Assembly: GCA_023438115.1 (NCBI GenBank)
Contig: JAEZEB010000266.1
Span: 1-5,448, forward strand
From: Pseudomonadota bacterium
GTDB lineage: Bacteria; Pseudomonadota; Gammaproteobacteria; Burkholderiales; Burkholderiaceae_C
Direction of reading: 5' to 3'
DNA length: 5,448 bases
In this document: in pieces, positions 1-5,448 of the stretch
How the letters are laid out: each line of letters opens with the position of its first letter
How positions within the stretch are numbered: position 1 is the stretch's first letter
Translations under genes and position numbers: made by a program
The notes under the pieces: generated by a model
Seen by the model: the letters and a program-made list of their open reading frames with translations, nothing else
Databases searched by the model: none
Told to the model about the DNA's origin: nothing

Positions 1-1475
1 CCTCGGCCCTGCGCGGGCGCGGCATCGGCAAGGGCGACACGGTGGCCGTCATGCTGCCCAACACGCCGGCGATGGTCGAGGCGCACTTCGGCATCCCGAT
101 GGCCGGCGCCGTGCTCAACGCCCTGAACACCCGCCTGGACCCGCCCACCATCGCCTTCATGCTGGACCACGGCGAGGCCAAGGCGGTGATCGTGGATCCC
201 GAGTTCGCCCCGACCATGGCCAGGGCGATCGCCCTGCGCAAGGAGGCCCGGCCGCTCCTGGTGATCGATGCGGAGGATGCTCTCTACACCGGGCCGGCGC
301 AGCGCATCGGCAGCACCACGTACGAGGACTTCCTGGCCCAGGGCGACCCGCAGTTCGCCTGGGAACTGCCGGCCGACGAGTGGGATGCGATCGCGCTGAA
401 CTACACCAGCGGCACCACGGGCAATCCCAAGGGCGTCGTGTACCACCACCGCGGCGCGGCGACCAACGCCATCTCCAACATCCTCGAGTGGGACATGCCC
501 AGGCACCCGGTCTACCTGTGGACCCTGCCGATGTTCCACTGCAATGGCTGGTGCTTCCCCTGGACCCTGGCCGCGCGCGCCGGCGTGAACGTGTGCCTGC
601 GCAAGGTGGAAGCCAAGGCGATGATCGATGCGATCCGCGAGTACGGGGTCACGCACTACTGCGGCGCGCCGATCGTGCACGGGATGCTGGTGAACGCGCC
701 GGAGGACCTGAAGCAAGGCCTGCCCCGCGGCGTCAAGGCGATGGTGGCCGGCGCGGCGCCGCCCGCCTCGCTGATCGAGGGCATGGAGAAGCTGGGCTTC
801 GAGCTCACGCACGTGTACGGGCTGACCGAGGTCTACGGGCCCGCCACGGCCTGTCCGCCGCAGGCGGGCTGGGAGACCCTGGACATCGGCGAGCGCGCCC
901 GCCTCAATGCCCGCCAGGGCGTGCGCTACCACCTGCAGCGCAGCGCCCGCGTGCTGGATCCGCAGACGATGCAGCCGGTGCCCTGGGACGGCGAGACCAT
1001 GGGCGAGATCATGTTCCGGGGCAACATCACGATGAAGGGCTACCTGAAGAACCCCAAGGCCACGCAGGAGGCCTTCGCCGGCGGCTGGTACCACACGGGC
1101 GACCTGGCGGTGCAGTACCCGGACGGCTACATCAAGATCAAGGACCGCAGCAAGGACATCATCATCTCGGGCGGCGAGAACATCTCTTCCATCGAGGTGG
1201 AGGACGTGCTGTACCGCCACCCCGACGTTCTGGCCGCCGCGGTGGTGGCCAAGCCCGACGCGAAGTGGGGCGAGACGCCCTGCGCCTTCGTCGAGCTGAA
1301 GCCGGGCGCGAAGCTCAGTGCCGAGGAGGTGGTCGCGCATTGCCGCAAGCACCTGGCCGGCTTCAAGGTGCCGCGCGCGGTGGTGTTCGGCGAGCTGCCC
1401 AAGACCTCCACCGGCAAGATCCAGAAGTTCGAGCTGCGCAAGCAGGCGGGCTCCGCCGCGGCCATCGACGTCTGA
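1..1475 (+). CDS. AMP-forming acyl-CoA synthetase (5'-truncated by the window edge)
   Basis: Adenylate-forming ligase that would activate a carboxylic acid with ATP to an acyl-adenylate and pass it to CoA in the cytoplasm. The frame is open from base 3, and the GTG at 42 lies inside a conserved stretch (GDTVAVMLPN), so the real start is upstream. About 490 codons are visible against a usual 540-550, so some 50-60 N-terminal residues are missing. Motifs seen are the P-loop YTSGTTGNPKG (402-434), the family marker MFHCNGWCFPW (531-563), YGLTE (816-830), the adenylate-binding TGD (1095-1103), the hinge region KDRSKDIIISGGEN (from 1140) and PKTSTGKIQK (1398-1427) with the catalytic Lys at 1416-1418. 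The MFHCNGWCFPW and GENISS signatures match the group containing methylmercaptopropionate-CoA ligase (DmdB) and plant acyl-activating enzymes. The true substrate (medium-chain, branched or aromatic acid) cannot be read from sequence. It ends with TGA, 45 bp before the next gene, which may be co-transcribed. Confidence 0.95.
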   Translation, partial: SALRGRGIGKGDTVAVMLPNTPAMVEAHFGIPMAGAVLNALNTRLDPPTIAFMLDHGEAKAVIVDPEFAPTMARAIALRKEARPLLVIDAEDALYTGPAQRIGSTTYEDFLAQGDPQFAWELPADEWDAIALNYTSGTTGNPKGVVYHHRGAATNAISNILEWDMPRHPVYLWTLPMFHCNGWCFPWTLAARAGVNVCLRKVEAKAMIDAIREYGVTHYCGAPIVHGMLVNAPEDLKQGLPRGVKAMVAGAAPPASLIEGMEKLGFELTHVYGLTEVYGPATACPPQAGWETLDIGERARLNARQGVRYHLQRSARVLDPQTMQPVPWDGETMGEIMFRGNITMKGYLKNPKATQEAFAGGWYHTGDLAVQYPDGYIKIKDRSKDIIISGGENISSIEVEDVLYRHPDVLAAAVVAKPDAKWGETPCAFVELKPGAKLSAEEVVAHCRKHLAGFKVPRAVVFGELPKTSTGKIQKFELRKQAGSAAAIDV

Positions 1476-1520
1476 GCGTCCGCGCCCCCGCGTGGCGGGC
1501 CGCGACGGCATACTCGGCCG

Positions 1521-2387
1521 ATGCGCGTGCTCAATCCGGCCGCCGCTTACGTGATGGCCCATCCGGGCACCTTCGCGCGGCGCGTGCTCAAGGGGTTCCA
1601 GGCCAACCAGGGCCTGCTGCTCGCCGGCGCCGTCGCGTACTACGCGTTGCTGTCGGTGGTGCCGCTGCTGATCCTGGTGGTGATCGCGCTGTCGCACTGG
1701 GTCGACCAGGCGGAATTGCTGTCGACGCTCGGCCGGTATCTCGAATGGGTGCTGCCGGGCCAGTCGGGCGCGATCGTCACCGAGCTGGCGAACTTCGTGC
1801 AGCACCGCGACGTGATCGGCTGGCTGCTGCTGGTCACCATGCTGTTCTTCAGCTCGCTGGCGTTCACGGTGCTCGAGAAGGCGATGGCCGTGATCTTCCT
1901 GCACCGCTTCCAGGTGCGGCGCCGGCACTTCCTCGTCTCGGCGCTGCTGCCCTACCTGTACATCCTCTCGCTGGGTTTCGGGCTGCTGGTGGTCACGCTG
2001 GTGTCAGGCGGCATCCAGGCGATGGGCGACAACAGCATCGAGTTCCTCGGCTGGGAGTGGTCGCTGGAGGGCGTCTCGGGCGTGCTGCTGTACGTGCTGG
2101 GGCTTGCGGGCGAGATCCTGTTGCTCACCTCGATCTACATGGTGATGCCCGTGGGGCGCCTGCTGTGGCGCCATGCGCTGGTGGGCGGCGTCACCGCGAC
2201 GCTGCTGTGGGAGATCACGCGCCGCGTGCTGGTGTGGTACTTCAGCACGCTGTCCACCGTGAGCGTGGTCTACGGCTCGCTCACCACGGCGATCGTGGTG
2301 CTCCTCAGCCTGGAGATCGCGGCGACGTTGCTGCTGCTGGGCGCGCAGGTGATCTCCGAGTACGAGCGGATCGACCGGACGGCCTAG
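1521..2387 (+). CDS. YihY/BrkB-family inner-membrane protein
   Basis: Polytopic inner-membrane protein of the YihY/BrkB family (288 aa, normal length). The molecular function is unknown; older labels as ribonuclease BN are wrong because that activity belongs to another protein, and transport roles are only proposed. Hydrophobic segments lie at about residues 31-57, 98-120, 137-163, 186-210, 218-236 and 245-275, giving six helices. Family hallmarks are NQGLLLAGAVAYYALLSVVP (residues 29-48) in helix 1 and VYGSLTTAIVVLLSLE (250-265) followed by LLGAQVISEYER (272-283) in the last helix. The N-terminal 25 residues are cytoplasmic-looking and basic. The ATG at 1521 is chosen because it leaves a typical leader of about 25 residues, but no clear Shine-Dalgarno precedes it. 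A GTG at 1551 and an ATG at 1554 are possible shorter starts and would still keep every helix. It lies 45 bp after the acyl-CoA synthetase with no obvious promoter in the gap, so read-through is plausible. It converges with the gamma-glutamyltransferase gene across a palindromic repeat. Confidence 0.93.
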   Translation: MRVLNPAAAYVMAHPGTFARRVLKGFQANQGLLLAGAVAYYALLSVVPLLILVVIALSHWVDQAELLSTLGRYLEWVLPGQSGAIVTELANFVQHRDVIGWLLLVTMLFFSSLAFTVLEKAMAVIFLHRFQVRRRHFLVSALLPYLYILSLGFGLLVVTLVSGGIQAMGDNSIEFLGWEWSLEGVSGVLLYVLGLAGEILLLTSIYMVMPVGRLLWRHALVGGVTATLLWEITRRVLVWYFSTLSTVSVVYGSLTTAIVVLLSLEIAATLLLLGAQVISEYERIDRTA

Positions 2388-2392
2388 GGGTG

Positions 2393-2471
2393 GTCATCCC
2401 GGCCTCGAGCCGGGATCCATGCGGCGTTCGACCCGGCGCCGCATGGATTGCGGGGTCGAGCCCGCAATGAC
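2393..2471. repeat. Nested palindromic intergenic repeat, probable bidirectional terminator
   Basis: A 79-bp inverted repeat lies between the stop codons of two convergent genes. Its outer ends GTCAT (2393-2397) and ATGAC (2467-2471) pair. The centre is a perfect 12-bp stem, ATCCATGCGGCG (2415-2426) with CGCCGCATGGAT (2437-2448), around a 10-nt loop. Each arm also holds its own perfect 6-bp hairpin: CCCGGC/GCCGGG (2398-2414) and TGCGGG/CCCGCA (2449-2466), both with TCGA in the loop. The strand could therefore fold into a cloverleaf. Similar GTCAT-CCCG...CGGGATCCA palindromes are widely dispersed between genes in proteobacteria. The position suggests transcription termination or mRNA end protection on both strands, although no U-tract follows. 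Structure is seen; function is inferred. Confidence 0.85.
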
Positions 2472-2493
2472 AGGGGCTTGGGGCGTGCGGGGG

Positions 2494-4296
2494 TCAGTCG
2501 CCCATCACGATGCCTTCGCGCCGCGGGTCCGCGCCGCCGAAGAACACCGGCGTGCCGTGCGCGTTACCCACGGTGATCGCCTGCAGGCCGCTGGTCATGG
2601 CCTGCTCGCGCACCTCGGCGCCGCGCGCGCGCAGGGCCTGCACGATGGGGGCCGGAAAGCGCCTTTCCTCCAGGATCGTCGGGCCGTTGAGCGAGGCGAA
2701 GTTCGGCAGGTTGATGGCCTGCTGCGGCGTGAGGCCCCAGTTCAGCACGCCGTAGAGCGTCTTGGCCGTGAAGTGGATGATCAGCGCGCCGCCAGGGCTG
2801 CCACCGGTCATCACGAGCTGGCCGGTGTCCTGGTCGAACACGAGCGTGGGCGCCATCGAGGAGCGCGGGCGCTTGCCCGGCTGCACGCGGTTGGCGATCG
2901 GCCGGCCTTCCGCATCGGCCGGGGCGAAGCTGAAGTCGGTCAGCTCGTTGTTCAGCAGGAAGCCGCGCACCATCTGGCGGGCGCCGAACTGGTCCTCGAT
3001 GGTGGTGGTCATCGCCAGCGCGTTGCCGCGGCCGTCGACGATGCTGATGTGCGAGGTGCCGTATTCCGGTTGCGGCGGCATGGGCGCGAAGGCGCCGGCG
3101 CGTCCCGGCGTGCCGGGTTGCGCGGTCTTCATGCTGGGGCCCGCCGGCTGGATGAGGCGAGCGCGCTGCGCGAGGTAGTCGGGCGCGAGCAGGCTCATCC
3201 AGCTGCCCGCGGGCGGCTGCACGAAGTCGGGATCGGCCAGGTACTGCGCGCGGTCCGCGAAGGCCAGGCGCGAGGCCTCGGTGTAGAGGTGCAGCCAGTC
3301 GGCCGGGGGCAGGCCGTCCCGCAGCGGAATCGAGGCCGCCGGCGTGTGGTTCAGGATGCCCAGGATCTGGCCGATGGCGATCGCGCCGGACGAGGGCGGC
3401 GGGAAGCCGCACACGCGATAGTTGCGGCCCTGCGCGGCATACGGATGGCACAGGGGCTCGCGCTTCCTGGGCTGGTAGGCGGCGAGGTCGGACAAGGCGA
3501 GGCGGCCCGGGTTGGTCGGGTGGCTGCGTACCTTCTGCACGATGGCCTGCGCGATGTCGCCTTCATGGAGCGCGCGCGAACCTTTGTCCGCGATGCGCCG
3601 CAGGACGGCCGCGAGCTCGGGATTGCGCAGCACGTGGCCCACGGGCCAGGGCTCGCCGTTCGGCTGGTAGAAGTACGTGGCCGCGGTAGCGTCCTTCTTC
3701 AGGTGCGCTTCGCTTTTGAGGAGTGTGTTCAGGCGCGGCGAGACCTGGAAGCCGTTCTCGGCGAGCGTGATCGCAGGCCGGAACAGCGCGGCCCAGGGCA
3801 GCTTGCCGTGCTGGCGATGCGCCATCTCCAGCATGCGCACCGTGCCCGGCACGCCGACGGCGCGGCCACCGACGACGGCTTCGTAGAAGGGCAGGGGCTT
3901 GCCGTCGGGACCGAGGAACAGGCGCTCGTCCGCCGCGGCCGGCGCGGTTTCGCGGCCGTCGAAGGCCTCGATGCGGCGGCCGTCGGAGTGCAGCAGGAAG
4001 GCGCCGCCGCCGATGCCGCTGGATTGCGGCTCCACCAGCGTCAGCACCATCTGCACGGCGATCGCCGCGTCGACGGCGGTGCCGCCGGCGCGCAGCACCT
4101 GGTAGCCCGCGTCGGTGGCCAGCGGGTTGGCCGCGGCCACGGCGAAGCTGCGCGTGGCCCAGCCCGGTTTCTCCGTGATGCCGGAAGCCGCCTCGGGCTG
4201 CTGGGGGACGCTGTAGGTGAAGGAGGCCGGCGGCGTGCTCGCGCAGGCGGCCAGCAGGCCGGCGGCAGCCAGCCAGGCGAGGATGGGGCGGCGCAT
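2494..4296 (-). CDS. ggt: Gamma-glutamyltransferase, predicted envelope lipoprotein
   Basis: N-terminal nucleophile hydrolase that cleaves gamma-glutamyl bonds of glutathione and related peptides, giving glutamate or transferring the glutamyl group to an acceptor. It is made as a 600-aa precursor that cuts itself before the catalytic Thr414, in GTSHISIVD. The 187-residue small chain this leaves matches the roughly 190 of E. coli. Other conserved sites are RETAP (115-119; Arg for the substrate carboxylate), Thr432, NNELTDF (449-455; Glu451 and Asp454 for the substrate amino group), RSSMAPT (478-484) and the oxyanion-hole GSPGG (499-503). Glu434 stands where E. coli has Asn411, as in Bacillus-type enzymes. 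The stretch from Asp454 to the SSM motif is a few residues shorter than in E. coli, suggesting a smaller lid loop. The N-terminus is a short signal peptide with lipobox LAAC (Cys18) followed by Ala, so a lipid-anchored, probably outer-membrane periplasmic protein is likely. AGGGAGC (4304-4310), 7 bases upstream, supports the ATG. The SDR gene lies 69 bp upstream on the same strand. Confidence 0.95.
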   Translation of the reverse strand: MRRPILAWLAAAGLLAACASTPPASFTYSVPQQPEAASGITEKPGWATRSFAVAAANPLATDAGYQVLRAGGTAVDAAIAVQMVLTLVEPQSSGIGGGAFLLHSDGRRIEAFDGRETAPAAADERLFLGPDGKPLPFYEAVVGGRAVGVPGTVRMLEMAHRQHGKLPWAALFRPAITLAENGFQVSPRLNTLLKSEAHLKKDATAATYFYQPNGEPWPVGHVLRNPELAAVLRRIADKGSRALHEGDIAQAIVQKVRSHPTNPGRLALSDLAAYQPRKREPLCHPYAAQGRNYRVCGFPPPSSGAIAIGQILGILNHTPAASIPLRDGLPPADWLHLYTEASRLAFADRAQYLADPDFVQPPAGSWMSLLAPDYLAQRARLIQPAGPSMKTAQPGTPGRAGAFAPMPPQPEYGTSHISIVDGRGNALAMTTTIEDQFGARQMVRGFLLNNELTDFSFAPADAEGRPIANRVQPGKRPRSSMAPTLVFDQDTGQLVMTGGSPGGALIIHFTAKTLYGVLNWGLTPQQAINLPNFASLNGPTILEERRFPAPIVQALRARGAEVREQAMTSGLQAITVGNAHGTPVFFGGADPRREGIVMGD

Positions 4297-4303
4297 GGTT
4301 CGT

Positions 4304-4341
4304 GCTCCCTGGACCCGGGTTGTTCTTGCCCGGGCACTATA
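4304..4341 (-). promoter_or_regulatory. Possible ggt promoter -10 and leader with Shine-Dalgarno
   Basis: On the minus strand TATAGT (4341-4336) matches five of six bases of a sigma-70 -10 element. It would start a transcript near 4329 with a leader of about 30 nt ending in the Shine-Dalgarno AGGGAGC (4310-4304). No TTGACA-like -35 is visible at the right distance. Two CCCGGG words (4329-4334 and 4314-4319) separated by 9 bases could form a small hairpin at the start of this leader. The ribosome site is solid; the promoter is weak and ggt may instead be read through from the SDR gene. Confidence 0.35.
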
Positions 4342-4351
4342 GAGCGGCGCC

Positions 4352-4365
4352 GCCCCGCGCGGGGC
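4352..4365 (-). terminator. GC palindrome right after the SDR stop, weak terminator candidate
   Basis: The perfect 14-bp palindrome GCCCCGCGCGGGGC directly abuts the SDR stop codon. Folded in RNA it gives a 5-bp all-GC stem with a GCGC tetraloop. There is no following U-tract, so it may only attenuate read-through into ggt, or may simply reflect base composition. Confidence 0.3.
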
Positions 4366-5394
4366 TTACTTCGGGGCCAGGCGGATGGCGCCGTCCAGGC
4401 GGATCACCTCGCCATTGAGCATGTCGTTCTCGAAGATGTGCTTCGCGAGCTTGGCGTAGTCCTCGGGCGTGCCCAGGCGCGAGGGGAAGGGCACGCTGGC
4501 GGCCAGCGCGTCCTGCACTTCCTGGGGCATGCCGAACAGCATGGGCGTGCCGAAGATGCCGGGAGCGATGGTCATGTTGCGGATGCCGTTGCGCGCGAGG
4601 TCGCGGGCGATCGGCAGCGTCATGCCCACCACGCCGCCCTTGGAGGCGCTGTATGCGGCCTGGCCGATCTGGCCGTCGTAGGCCGCCACGGAGGCGGTGG
4701 AGATCATGCAGCCGCGCTCGCCGGTTGCTTCGGGCTCGTTCTTCGCCATCGCTTCCGCCGCGAGGCGGATCATGTTGAAACTGCCCACGAGGTTGACCAT
4801 GATGGTCTTCGTGTACGTCGCGAGGTTGTGCGCGCCGTTCTTGCCGACTGTCTTTTCCGCCGGCGCGATGCCCGCGCAGTTCACGAGGCCCATCAGCTTG
4901 CCCAGCGACACGGCCTTCGCGACGACGGCCTGCCCGATCTGGCCGTCGTACGCCGCGACCGAGGCGGTGGAGATCAGGCAGCCGCGCTCGCCCGTGGACT
5001 CCGGCTCGTTCCTGCTCATCGCGGCGGCGGCCAGGCGGATCATGTTGAAGCTGCCCACCAGGTTCACCATGATGACCTTGGTGTAGACGTCCAGGCTGTG
5101 CGGGCCGTTCTTGCCCACGGTCTTTTCCGCGGGCGCGATGCCGGCGCAGTTGACCAGGCCCATCAGCTTGCCCAGCGACCCCGCCTTGTCCACGACGGCC
5201 TTGCCGTCGGCTTCCTGGCTCACGTCGCACTTGAGGAAGGCGCCGCCGATCTCCCTGGCGACCTGCTCGCCCTTCTCGACCTGCATGTCGGCGATCACCA
5301 CCTTGCCGCCGTTGGCGGCCAGCATGCGCGCGGTGCCTTCGCCGAGGCCCGACGCGCCGCCGGTGACGATAAAGACCTTGCCCTGGATGTCCAT
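4366..5394 (-). CDS. 3-hydroxyacyl-CoA dehydrogenase-like SDR with an internal 90-residue tandem duplication
   Basis: Classical short-chain dehydrogenase of the HSD17B10-like type, which oxidises 3-hydroxyacyl-CoA (or 2-methyl-3-hydroxybutyryl-CoA) with NAD+ in fatty-acid and isoleucine breakdown. Cofactor motif TGGASGLG is at residues 11-18. Asp36 ends strand 2 (VVIAD), predicting NAD preference, and CDV is at 56-58. The family C-terminus is clear, with VPFPSRLG (301-308) and LNGEVIRLDGAIRLAPK (326-342). The family is about 250-255 aa; this protein is 342 because residues 66-155 recur as 156-245. Both copies carry VNCAG (81-85, 171-175), the Asn of VNLVG (111, 201) and STAS (142-145, 232-235). 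Only copy 2 runs on into AAYSASK, giving one full catalytic set of Ser235, Tyr248 and Lys252. Activity therefore depends on one copy being looped out, or the protein is inactive or altered. AGGAG (5404-5400), five bases before the ATG, supports the start. Reading frame and codon use are intact, so it does not look like an ordinary pseudogene. A hybrid gene or assembly chimera is possible. Confidence 0.92.
   Translation of the reverse strand: MDIQGKVFIVTGGASGLGEGTARMLAANGGKVVIADMQVEKGEQVAREIGGAFLKCDVSQEADGKAVVDKAGSLGKLMGLVNCAGIAPAEKTVGKNGPHSLDVYTKVIMVNLVGSFNMIRLAAAAMSRNEPESTGERGCLISTASVAAYDGQIGQAVVAKAVSLGKLMGLVNCAGIAPAEKTVGKNGAHNLATYTKTIMVNLVGSFNMIRLAAEAMAKNEPEATGERGCMISTASVAAYDGQIGQAAYSASKGGVVGMTLPIARDLARNGIRNMTIAPGIFGTPMLFGMPQEVQDALAASVPFPSRLGTPEDYAKLAKHIFENDMLNGEVIRLDGAIRLAPK
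4660..5199 (-). repeat. Tandem 270-bp direct repeat inside the SDR gene
   Basis: Two adjoining 270-bp units encode residues 66-155 (5199-4930) and 156-245 (4929-4660). Aligned by hand without gaps they match at 226 of 270 bases. Of 35 differing codons, 23 differ only synonymously and 12 change the residue (78/90 identical). The word AGGCCG (minus strand) sits at the start of unit 1 (5201-5196), the junction (4931-4926) and the end of unit 2 (4661-4656), so the joint could have formed at this 6-bp microhomology and its exact point can slide within it. Confidence 0.95.
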
Positions 5395-5412
5395 CTCTGC
5401 TCCTGGTTGACG

Positions 5413-5433
5413 TTGACGTAAGCGTCAATTATC
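5413..5433 (-). promoter_or_regulatory. SDR promoter -10 overlapped by a palindromic operator candidate
   Basis: The sequence TTGACGTAAGCGTCAA (5413-5428) is an inverted repeat of two 6-bp half-sites around TAAG. An extra direct TTGACG lies immediately beside it at 5407-5412. On the minus strand GATAAT (5433-5428) matches five of six bases of a -10 element, with a start expected near 5421 and a leader of about 26 nt; the -35 would fall beyond the window. The palindrome covers the predicted start site, which is where a repressor would act. The word resembles operators of MerR/TetR-type regulators of branched-chain and fatty-acid catabolism (LiuR-like) in proteobacteria, an assignment made from memory and not certain. 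Confidence 0.5.
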
Positions 5434-5448
5434 GCGGACGCTGGCGCG

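Noticed and set aside
42..44. GTG at 42 as the start of the acyl-CoA synthetase
   Set aside because: The frame stays open to the window edge and the upstream codons (SALRGRGIGKGDT) continue the conserved N-terminal domain, so this GTG is an internal Val.
1487..1499. Small hairpin CCCGC-GTG-GCGGG after the acyl-CoA synthetase stop
   Set aside because: A 5-bp stem with a 3-nt loop and no U-tract is expected by chance at this GC content, so it is not called a terminator.
380..2470. Open frame of 696 codons overlapping the acyl-CoA synthetase and YihY genes
   Set aside because: Out-of-frame shadow. It is rich in Arg, Pro and Gly with no recognisable domain, and it runs across two real genes and their gap.
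4314..4334. Paired CCCGGG words in the ggt leader as a riboswitch or operator
   Set aside because: CCCGGG is self-complementary and common in GC-rich DNA. Two copies with a 9-base gap are not enough to claim a regulatory element.
4366..5394. SDR gene as a fusion of two complete SDR domains or as a pseudogene
   Set aside because: There is one cofactor motif, one YxxxK and one C-terminus, so it is not two full domains. The frame is intact, the duplication is an exact multiple of three, and synonymous differences outnumber amino-acid changes by codon, so decay is not shown.
2419..5421. Very long open frame (1000 codons) on the + strand across ggt and the SDR gene
   Set aside because: It is an antisense shadow of two clear minus-strand genes in GC-rich DNA. 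Its translation is Arg/Ala/Gly/His-rich low-complexity sequence with no family motif, and it begins inside the palindromic repeat.

Overview
The window is GC-rich, roughly two-thirds G+C by eye, with strong G/C preference at third codon positions. The protein types fit a betaproteobacterium of the order Burkholderiales, with a Comamonadaceae-like flavour (Ramlibacter/Variovorax type). That placement is an inference from protein style and the palindromic repeat, not from a search. No tRNA, rRNA, CRISPR array, phage gene, transposase or defence gene was seen.

Layout. The left half is read on the + strand. It holds the 3' part of an AMP-forming acyl-CoA synthetase (1-1475) and, 45 bp later, a six-helix YihY/BrkB-family inner-membrane protein (1521-2387). 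The right half is read on the - strand. It holds a 3-hydroxyacyl-CoA dehydrogenase-like short-chain dehydrogenase (SDR, 5394-4366) and, 69 bp downstream, a gamma-glutamyltransferase lipoprotein (4296-2494). The two blocks converge on a 106-bp gap almost filled by a nested palindromic repeat (2393-2471), which probably stops transcription from both sides. The right edge carries the SDR control region, with a GATAAT -10 element overlapped by the palindrome TTGACGTAAGCGTCAA. No gene-free stretch exceeds 300 bp.

Function. The acyl-CoA synthetase and the SDR both suit catabolism of fatty or branched-chain acids through CoA thioesters, but they lie in opposite blocks and need not be co-regulated. 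Gamma-glutamyltransferase handles glutathione and gamma-glutamyl peptides in the cell envelope. The YihY protein has no established role.

The standout feature is inside the SDR. Its central 90 residues occur twice in tandem, in frame, giving 342 residues instead of about 252. The copies are gap-free, 78/90 identical in protein and 226/270 in DNA, with 23 of 35 differing codons synonymous. Only the second copy is followed by the catalytic YxxxK. The divergence suggests an old duplication kept under selection, a hybrid of two related SDR genes joined at a 6-bp microhomology, or a chimeric assembly. This is the item most worth following up.
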